From Morchella semilibera (taxonomy: Eukaryota; Ascomycota; Pezizomycetes; Pezizales; Morchellaceae), in assembly GCA_009192285.1 (NCBI GenBank), contig WBVU01000009.1:2046001-2110000 (forward strand): DNA of 64,000 bases, given 5' to 3'. The notes beneath the pieces are model-generated. The model saw only the letters and a list, made by a program, of their open reading frames with translations, searched no databases and had not been told where the DNA came from. Positions 57,117-64,000 of this stretch are shown here, in pieces (positions within the stretch are counted from its first letter, which is position 1; each line of letters begins with the position of its first letter). Position numbers and translations under genes: made by a program.

Positions 57117-58495
57117 TGGTGACTGGAAACAATAGTTTGACTTCTACTGTCCGTTTGGGTAGATAAACTTATTATACAATCAAGCAAATAAAGCTCCATT
57201 AAAGATACGCGTGCAGCACCAGGACAAATTTCAGTAAACTATCGTCTTTTCCACCGAAGTACCTATTGTTTAGCTATCCGAATCAAATACTTACAAGACT
57301 CCACCTCTTGTGGAAGCCCCAGAAAATATCTCGAGGATAGGTTTAAAGAACTCTGGAGTTTTAAATTTTTGTTTACCACTCTCACGGGGAGAAATGCATG
57401 ATCGAGGGGATGGATGTATCACGCACACTTCACATATAGCTGGCCGTTAAACTCTGTTCCCATACTCAACAGATAGACATTGCCAAACACCCTCTAAACG
57501 GTCGTTGCCCCTAGCTTCATGGCCCTACAAGGTCCTGAACAGACGGGTACTACATGTATGTATCGGGCGTTGATATTAAACTGAGAAATCTCATATTAGA
57601 GCTATTGTACGTTCCTTAAGGCTTTCTAATACCAGATCTCGCTCGCTACAAACCAGCAATATTTTTTGATCCATAGTTCATCCACCTCATGTCTATTCTC
57701 AGTCGCCAATGCAAATATATGTAATCATTAGAATGCCATATATAAATTCCGCATCAAGGTACATCAATATCATCGTGGATGTTGGTTTTGACTTCCGAGG
57801 TATGTATCGAAAGTTATAGTTATATTTATTATGTTTGAGAGTCTAGCTAGCCATAGTGCCTGGAGCGTTGTCCGGTACATACTTTATATATGACCATTTA
57901 TATGGGTATACAAGACAACTCTTTTTCACTCAAGTCAGTTATATTAATTAATTCTCGTACTGCCTACCCCCCCTTCCTCCAGAAGATCAAATCTCAAAGC
58001 GATAGCACAATAGCTTATCGAGTGATATTCTGTGATCCGGTGAGTAGGGGGGGTTTTGTTCCAACAGACCCCGCCCGGTTTCATCGTTTGCTAATAATCC
58101 CTCGGGCCAGAGTATACATATGAGTACGGGAAATGGATAAAAGAGGCCTAAATCTACATCCTTGATATTATTTAAAGTAGGCCAAGTACATAATAATTAT
58201 TCATAAAGACATTCACCCATAAGAAAATTAAATCATTAAAATTTCACAAGAAAAAGTAGGCACCCCTCAAAACACGTTAATATATTCTCAAGTGAGTGGA
58301 TACATATGATTTCTTTAGAGCACGAGCGCATTTTAGGTTTCGTATTCGAGTGTTAAATTTTTATAGGGTCCGATAGCCTAGAAACATAGTAATTCACTAT
58401 TATATTTCAAGGTTTTATACCCATGCAGCGGGCTCGCCGAGAGCGAGCTAGATTGCCTCCCCGTACCAAACACTCGGCTCCCATCGAACTTTTGG

Positions 58496-58512
58496 TCATA
58501 GCATCTCACTCG
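58496..58512 (+). promoter_or_regulatory. bipartite motif copy
   Basis: TCATAGCATCTCACTCG, full match, just past the 3' end of the leftward Cys-rich ORF. Confidence 0.6.
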
Positions 58513-58605
58513 GGAATAAGTGTGGGACTAATCCTTCGAATTAAGGGAATAGGTGGGAGACGGCGTAGACAGACGGAGGGACTAAGAAAGAAAGATAAGC
58601 AAGGA

Positions 58606-58899
58606 CTACACGTCGTGAACACAAAGAAAGAAATCATTACGCACCTTCACTCTCTCCTGCTTGCATAAGGTATACAACCCCTTTCGCGGGCATTCGTCCC
58701 GTCCACACGCACTCCTCTCGACAACCTTTTCATATCTAGGCTTTCCGAAGCACGTGAGCTTTCCATCACCTGAACCAGAATATTCAGTATCTTTGTAAGA
58801 GAATCTAGTCAGGGGCAACATACCTTGGGGGCAGGGAGATACTAATGTTGTCCATCTGCAACCACACACTGTATACTCATAAACCCTGAAATGGCACAT
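58606..58899 (-). CDS. small Cys-rich protein, unknown
   Basis: From the Met at 58899 the frame starts MCHFRVYEYTVCGCRWTTL and continues with SPCPQ. An optional 54-nt in-frame intron (GTATGT to TTCAG with a CTGAC branch point) would remove GMLPLTRFSYKDTEYSGS and join SPCPQ to GDGKLTCFGKP. Then come VERSACGRDECPRKGLYTLC and a basic end. Cysteines occur in CxC, CxxxxC and C-x4-C-like spacings, suggesting zinc binding or disulfides. Short fungal proteins with an opening MC-x4-Y-x3-CGC are known to me only as hypothetical. The frame is open further upstream to 59037. The 3' end is uncertain because a GTGCGT donor follows QERVK. Confidence 0.45.
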   Translation of the reverse strand: MCHFRVYEYTVCGCRWTTLVSPCPQGMLPLTRFSYKDTEYSGSGDGKLTCFGKPRYEKVVERSACGRDECPRKGLYTLCKQERVKVRNDFFLCVHDV

Positions 58900-59037
58900 G
58901 GGCGGCAGGAAACGTATCGATGAGCAGTTGATCCGAGTCGGTGAGATATGCGTAACTAAAGACAGACTTGTTTGAACGTCGCTATGACTGCTGCGGATGG
59001 TGGTCGAGGACGCTGATGATTTTCGATGGCTGGGCAA

Positions 59038-61786
59038 TGTTAAGAGGAAAGATGGCTCGGAATGCCGGGTATATCTCGTATATTATCCAGTACAGGGTGT
59101 TGGGGTTCGAGTTTTTTTTTCTGGTTTGTAAGATTTGATGGCGATGATGAGTTCTGACTTTGCATAGGCTTCACAGGGAGGCAACCGGGAGGGACAGAGG
59201 GTATAAGTAATGAAGGGCAAGCAGCAAGAAGGTTAGCAGGAAGTTATACGAAGACTTACCAAGCTCTAGTTAATTAGTCAATAGATGCACACGCTTCAAA
59301 TAGCTAGGCTGACGGGCGTCTAGTCTTGTCAATAATGTCTTTAAGCCTAGAGTACGGTCGGGGCGTTCACCGGGTGAAAAAAACTTCAACTGTTGAGACA
59401 AGACCAATCACTCTTCTTCCTAGGGGAAATGACTTCCAGACAGACAGCGGTAGAGGCATCTCATTAGAATCATTTCAGTAGAATCTCTGTCCCCCTCTTG
59501 CATAGGTGGCGAGTTTGAAAGTTACCCACTTGGCCATTTCATTCTGAGACTGAGGAGGGGCCGGTTTTCTGCGACTAGGTCGAGGAAGCACATCGAAAGA
59601 CTTGGGCCCGCGAATACCGAATGTGATTGTATATTCCGGGTGTCCTAGAAGGTCAGTTTCTCGAAGGTGTCTGGGCGATGAAGTGTCAAGGACATCGAAT
59701 GCTAAACCAGAACTACCCCCAACAGAAGCAGACAGAAAAAGAACCTTGGGAGAAAGTTAACAAAGAGGCCAGCACAACAACGGTTGATTTAGCTCCAGAA
59801 TTCTTAGGATATAGATTGATTCTGAAACTCCAGCTTGCAGGAATAGGAGGCGGAGTTAGTGGAGGCAAGGGATGTCTGGACCATAGTATTGGCCATACGG
59901 AGCTAGTACCCGTGGATAGGGGTGAGATTGTGACAAAGAGCGAGAGTTCCTGTGAAAAGACAGAAAGTTTTACAAAGATCTAGTGTCATTTCCCTGCTTA
60001 TAACTGCAGAGATGTGGGGAAGGGAAGCGGCGAGGTAATAAGAGATCAATAAAATTATGTGGAAAGACGTTCGAATGATTCTAGACTGAGAAACCGGGCA
60101 GAAAATAGGCACCTGCTCCTTGATATGGTGACTTACGACTTATGTGTATTGAAACGCACGAAAACGGCACAGAAGCCTGCGACGCCATGTTAGGCGCAGG
60201 CGCAAACGCATACCCAGACATATATCAGAAGACAGCCGAGCTTACGGGGTACGGCATGCCTTAAATTGGATACTAGATGAGTTGTAAACATTTTATGTAA
60301 TTTTATAGCAATCTCACTCGTCTCATCGTGGGTGAGAAATGATTATTCGATCGACATATACAAAAGCGCCTCTTGGCTTTCAAGACACAGCAAATTTTCC
60401 GGAAAAAACTCGACAAAAGATGGAATTATATTAGGGATGATCACGAACAATCTCTTGGGCCATCCCGGAGTGGAGCTTGACAGCTCACCTACTATGTTAC
60501 TTTTGCCGGCCGACCTATAGGTGAGCAAAACGCACATATTACCATTCCGATGAGTAAAGGGTTTTTATTGGAAAGTAATGGCTTTCGAGATAAAATGATT
60601 TCACATAAAGTATGCTTCAAGACAAAACTCGAAGTAACTGAGGGGCGCGTATTGTTGGGCGCTGGCGCGTATTTTACTAGGCCGCAATAACACCTCAGCC
60701 GCAACACCCGCGACAAATACAATCATGTGACTTCTGGCGCGGCTAAAAAAAAAAGGGTCGATGGGTGATATATTGTGATGCAGGTAGGCTAAGTACCCAG
60801 ACAAAACCGAGACAAAAAAAAGGAAATACCGGTGTATAGTAAGCACTAGCGTACAAATATACGCTATGGTCTTTAAGACATTAATTCTAGGGTACATGTA
60901 GACTCTAACCGATCCATCCAAACACAAATACATCACAGAAACAAAGTTTAGTTATCACCATGCATTGATATATACAGTACGTTTAGTCGGTGGGCGTTTT
61001 TACAGGGATTGGAGGTACAATTAACTCAGCCTCCTCCCCCCTACTCTCTGTTTCCTTAGGTAATGCAGCCGCGTCTGACTTCATAAACAACTTACCGAAT
61101 AACAGATACCAGAGTTGAGATCTTGTGCGGTTGGTACAGAACTAACCGAAACCATGGGAAACCATGAATCAATCGGCCCATGCACCTCTAATTTCTTCCC
61201 ACCAGATCGGTGATATTCGGTACCGAGCTTATCGTTAGACCTATATTCAAATTACCATATTTCGATTCCTATTAACTCGTACTCTTGTTTTAAGTACTCT
61301 GAGGAGTAATATAAATGGAAGACTGTTGAGGCACGGTTGGAGGGATACCCTCCTTCTCCCACAAATCGTATTCACCACCTACCAGGTGTGGAGCCCTTTC
61401 GCACGCAAAAGGTGGCTGCTAAAGTAGCAGCCAAGAGATATTTGTGTGGGAATTGGGTGTTGCGCTTGGTAGGTGATGGACTCGCTGGGCAGGAAACAAA
61501 TACAATGCCGTAATTTGATATAAAACTAATAGTAACAAAAGGTGGGCACCCAATGCAATAGCCAGGAGACGCCAAATCCTACACACCAATGTCGGCGAAT
61601 GAAATTTAAAGAAACGGAAAATAACATGCCGATGAGATACAAAAGAAACTCGGGACTAGCCCAATTAAGTAGAAAGAAAGAGCCGACAACAAAAAAATGA
61701 TAGTGAGTAAATAAATGAGGGTAAGTCAGGAATATAGTTTATTTACAATCACCGGCGCTGCAGCGTACATGCATGAATCGACAGCA
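59038..61786. other. gene-free AT-rich spacer
   Basis: Several 60-118-codon frames occur, none convincing. A near-copy of the bipartite motif with a five-base gap lies at 60303-60320 and a TACATGTA near 60894. Confidence 0.5.
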
Positions 61787-62632
61787 TTATAACTGAATAT
61801 CCGCAGGCCATGAAGTCCTTTCTGGCACAGCATTGCAAACCGTCGATCTTCTTTCGTACTCCATCAAAGCTCTGATGGCCCGCTTTCGACCATCTATCGT
61901 CTCTGTCGAAGCAGGTCCACGATCCGCTGTAACCCGCCCAAGTGCTGTCAATCCCGTCGTATCTTGGATGCCAGAATCTGCCCCATACGCCAGTAGCATC
62001 CTCACCATATCATCATGTCCCAGTCTTGCAGCCCAATGTAGCGGCGTTGTTCCCTTCGGCGTAAGAGAGAGATCTGCTCCTCTATCTAGTAGCAGCCTTA
62101 GAATCCCTATATTATTACTCCCAATTGCCCAAATAAGTGGCGAGTTTCCATTGATATCCGTAGCGGATGGGTTGACACCGTGGGAAAGCAGAGTGGCCAC
62201 AATATCCTCGGAACCACTTTTAACGGCCATGTGAAGTGCCGTGGTCCCTGCCATCGTCCCACGTAGTGGGATCCGGATTGAGGTGTCGGCTCTGTGCTCT
62301 AGGAGGAGTTGAACCATATCTTCATCCCCTTTTTCGCACGCAAAATGAAGCGCCGTCTTGTAGTGTTTATCTTCCTCATCGGCCGAGGGAAGGTAATTGA
62401 TATCTGCACCCTTTTCAAGTACCAACCTGGCAAGAGACTTATGTCCACTCCATGCAGCCCATTGTAGCGCTGTAAAATCATCTACATCCTGAACGGCAAG
62501 CTTATGAAGGTGTTGGGTGAATAGAAATGCGAGCCGTCGGTTTGTCTGGAGAAATGAGTTGACATCCTTCGGCCCGAGACGTTCCACAACTAGGAGGAGA
62601 ATTTCGTTTGGGAGGCTTAAAAGAGACGCCAT
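61787..62632 (-). CDS. F-box-like, ankyrin-repeat protein (short)
   Basis: A single exon of 281 residues. The N-terminus (MASLLSLPNEILLLVVERLG, then PKDVNSFLQTNRRLAFLF) fits the F-box better than its longer relative at 39931-41529, including the LP-x-EIL start. About six ankyrin repeats follow from residue 50 (TALQWAAWSGHKSLARLVLE, TALHFACEKGDEDMVQLLLE, TTPLHWAARLGHDDMVRMLL). The end (about 240-281) is unrelated and short. A role as SCF substrate adaptor is inferred from the architecture only. Genes of this type are multicopy in many Pezizomycotina. Confidence 0.85.
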   Translation of the reverse strand: MASLLSLPNEILLLVVERLGPKDVNSFLQTNRRLAFLFTQHLHKLAVQDVDDFTALQWAAWSGHKSLARLVLEKGADINYLPSADEEDKHYKTALHFACEKGDEDMVQLLLEHRADTSIRIPLRGTMAGTTALHMAVKSGSEDIVATLLSHGVNPSATDINGNSPLIWAIGSNNIGILRLLLDRGADLSLTPKGTTPLHWAARLGHDDMVRMLLAYGADSGIQDTTGLTALGRVTADRGPASTETIDGRKRAIRALMEYERRSTVCNAVPERTSWPADIQL

Positions 62633-63465
62633 TGGTTTGGTATAGGTCTGAATGTTTCTCTCCTGGTGGTAAAGGGCTGTTTATTTTAACGGTGAGAAGG
62701 GGAGAGAAGAGGAAGAGTGTTGGCTTTTTTTTTCCCGACGATTATGTCCTTATATGCAAGGCCGCTTGCCCTGCTCACATTCCTGCTGCGGGCTGTGCCG
62801 CACCCAAGACAGCTTCAAATTCACTGATTCCAGCTCTAATTGATCAGGCTATTATGAATACCAAGACCCTCCACGCCCCAATCCCAGTAAGTTTATCGCT
62901 TCCCGGACAAGGGATAAGGATACTCTTATTGATATTGACTACATATTGTATTTACTTTAGAGTACCTCCTGATATCTGATTAATAGGGTCATGCCCAACA
63001 TTTCGGGATGAATGGTGCAGTCAACACAACGAAGTTGTACGCTTACGATGTTTCTGGGGGCGGATTCTTGGCTACATGGATTTTCACATTCACATTCTTT
63101 CCCTTGAAATTGACAGGGATAGTTACGATTGCAGATCGAAGGTTGTGCACCCCACAGAACACCCCACCATCCCTCAGCTCACCAACGAGAGACCCTTCAA
63201 GTGGGGCTAGTATCACCCACCCGAGCACGTTTTCGTGTGCATCGCTGCGCAACCTATCTCTTGATCTGCAAGTTTTTCGGCTTATCGGGGAGAGGAGGTC
63301 AAAGCGGTGCCAAGTTCCCACCATAGGCGGTCAACATTACCCTGCTTCAGAGTCGTTTGTCAAAATTATCATTGACACTAAATTTTATTCCACTGGTAAC
63401 ACAGAATTGCTACAGGATCGATGATCGAATCTACTATTCTACTAACATAAAGCTAGACCCTCCCT
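62633..63465. other. intergenic spacer
   Basis: Overlapping frames on both strands (63008-63424, 63043-63324) cancel each other and neither looks like a protein. Nothing else seen. Confidence 0.5.
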
Positions 63466-64000
63466 TTAATTTGCACGCCGAACCAACCCAAGACCTTCCA
63501 ACCTACTAGTAGCCTTTTCAAGATCCCAACCTGTGCGGTAGAGCACATCGATAAGCCCCTTGTCGGCAGTCGATTCGGGGAACCGATGTACTAGCCTCTT
63601 AACTGTCTTCCGGTTTGCACTAACCGCCAGACCCCTTTTAATATCCGTAGCCTCCTCTGCCGGCCAGAAGCGCTTTTCGATTTCTTCCTTGGTAAGTTTT
63701 CCTGCAATCAGACGTGAGATGCTGACCCTGTTGATGACGGCAGTTTGTGGGATAGCTTCGTTGGGGGTAAGATGTTCTGAAACCGATTCTCGTAAGGCGG
63801 GTGAGCTTCTATCATGGATAGATGCTACAGCTGGCAGCAGATGAGTTTGTGTTGCAGTAGAACCTTCCTGGGCCATTTCCTGTGGTACGGGTGAGCTGCT
63901 GTCAGGTCCAGATCCCGGAGCAGCTGGTCGAAGCATTATCTTTTGAGTGTTAGAATCCTTATCCGGTAATTCCTGAAGTGATGATGATAGCAAATCTGGG
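63466..64000 (-). CDS. unknown protein, C-terminal part (runs off the window)
   Basis: The frame is open to the right edge, so at least 175 C-terminal residues are visible. The outer part is Ser/Pro/Gln-rich and disordered. The last 80 residues are ordered: ISRLIAGKLTKEEIEKRFWP, then a basic helix with NRKTVKRLVHRFPES and DVLYRTGWDLEKATSRLEGL. The end 'T-GWD-EKA---LE-LG' resembles a UBA/CUE-like three-helix fold that could bind ubiquitin; this is a guess from pattern. I do not recognise the whole protein. Confidence 0.6.
   Translation of the reverse strand, partial: PDLLSSSLQELPDKDSNTQKIMLRPAAPGSGPDSSSPVPQEMAQEGSTATQTHLLPAVASIHDRSSPALRESVSEHLTPNEAIPQTAVINRVSISRLIAGKLTKEEIEKRFWPAEEATDIKRGLAVSANRKTVKRLVHRFPESTADKGLIDVLYRTGWDLEKATSRLEGLGLVRRAN

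Larger units (their letters stand above)
56855..58605. other. AT-rich spacer
   Basis: No gene recognised. TACATGTA copies near 57043, 57067 and 57552, and motif copies at 57100 and 58496. Confidence 0.55.

Noticed and set aside
59627-59983. 118-codon plus-strand frame
   Set aside because: No recognisable domain; codon use and flanks resemble spacer DNA.
60303-60320. Possible further copy of the bipartite motif
   Set aside because: The first half is TTATAG and the gap is five bases instead of four; left out of the count.
63008-63424. 138-codon plus-strand frame with an overlapping minus-strand frame
   Set aside because: Both strands are open over the same stretch and neither reads like a folded protein.
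1-64000. tRNA, 5S rRNA and CRISPR arrays
   Set aside because: Scanned by eye for B-box (GGTTCRANTCC), 5S internal-control sequence and regularly spaced repeats; nothing convincing. A tRNAscan-SE run would settle the RNA genes.

Overview
The window comes from the nuclear genome of a filamentous ascomycete (Pezizomycotina). The evidence is short GT-AG introns, mostly 44-90 nt with CTAAC/CTGAC-type branch points, and eukaryotic genes such as dynactin p27, a P4 flippase and mitochondrial 2-oxoglutarate dehydrogenase. Families restricted to or expanded in Pezizomycotina are also present (a DUF6601-like protein, a CorA-like protein with an N-terminal fungal domain, F-box-like/ankyrin proteins, divergent kinases). 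The genus cannot be read from the sequence. No tRNA, rRNA, CRISPR array or intact transposon was recognised.

Layout. 0.9-4.5 kb: a six-exon YTH-domain RNA reader (+). 5.3-5.6 kb: a small secreted acidic protein (-). 6.4-8.8 kb: dynactin p27/DCTN6 and a cis-prenyltransferase of the Rer2 type (+,+), convergent with a Neo1-type flippase (9.7-13.6 kb, -). 15.8-17.5 kb: a conserved fungal protein of unknown function (-). 17.5-23.8 kb: a gene desert. 23.8-24.5 kb: a DUF4291 protein (-). 27.7-28.8 kb: a DUF6601-like membrane protein (+). 30.3-30.9 kb: a small membrane protein (-). 31.4-32.0 kb: a decayed BCS1-like AAA ATPase. 33.6-37.1 kb: 2-oxoglutarate dehydrogenase E1 (-). 39.9-41.5 kb: an F-box-like/ankyrin protein (+). 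42.7-44.8 kb: a membrane-anchored PhoD-like phosphatase with a 12-nt microexon (+). 45.7-47.4 kb: an FLVCR-like MFS transporter (+). 48.6-50.6 kb: a nine-exon CorA-like membrane protein (-). 51.5-51.7 kb: a tiny, possibly decayed gene. 52.7-54.5 kb: a non-RD protein kinase (+). 55.1-56.9 kb: a protein joining a retropepsin-like domain to an RNase H1-like domain, both apparently without their full catalytic sets (+). 58.6-58.9 kb: a Cys-rich small protein (-). 61.8-62.6 kb: a second F-box-like/ankyrin protein (-). 63.5 kb to the edge: the C-terminal part of an unknown protein (-).

The left half and the 33-48 kb block are mostly housekeeping genes: m6A reading, dynein-dynactin transport, dolichol synthesis, lipid flipping and the TCA cycle. 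The right end (48-64 kb) is accessory in character: kinase, ankyrin, pseudo-retro protein, small ORFs and AT-rich spacers.

Two observations stand out. First, the gene at 55088-56854 combines a retropepsin-like fold and an RNase H1-like fold with no reverse transcriptase or integrase. Second, a 17-bp bipartite motif, TCAYRG-N4-TCACTCG, is repeated in both orientations at 14 well-matching non-coding places and several weaker ones, far above chance. A palindrome, TACATGTA, is also strongly over-represented in the spacers. Gene models were spliced by eye; exon boundaries are stated so they can be tested with RNA-seq.
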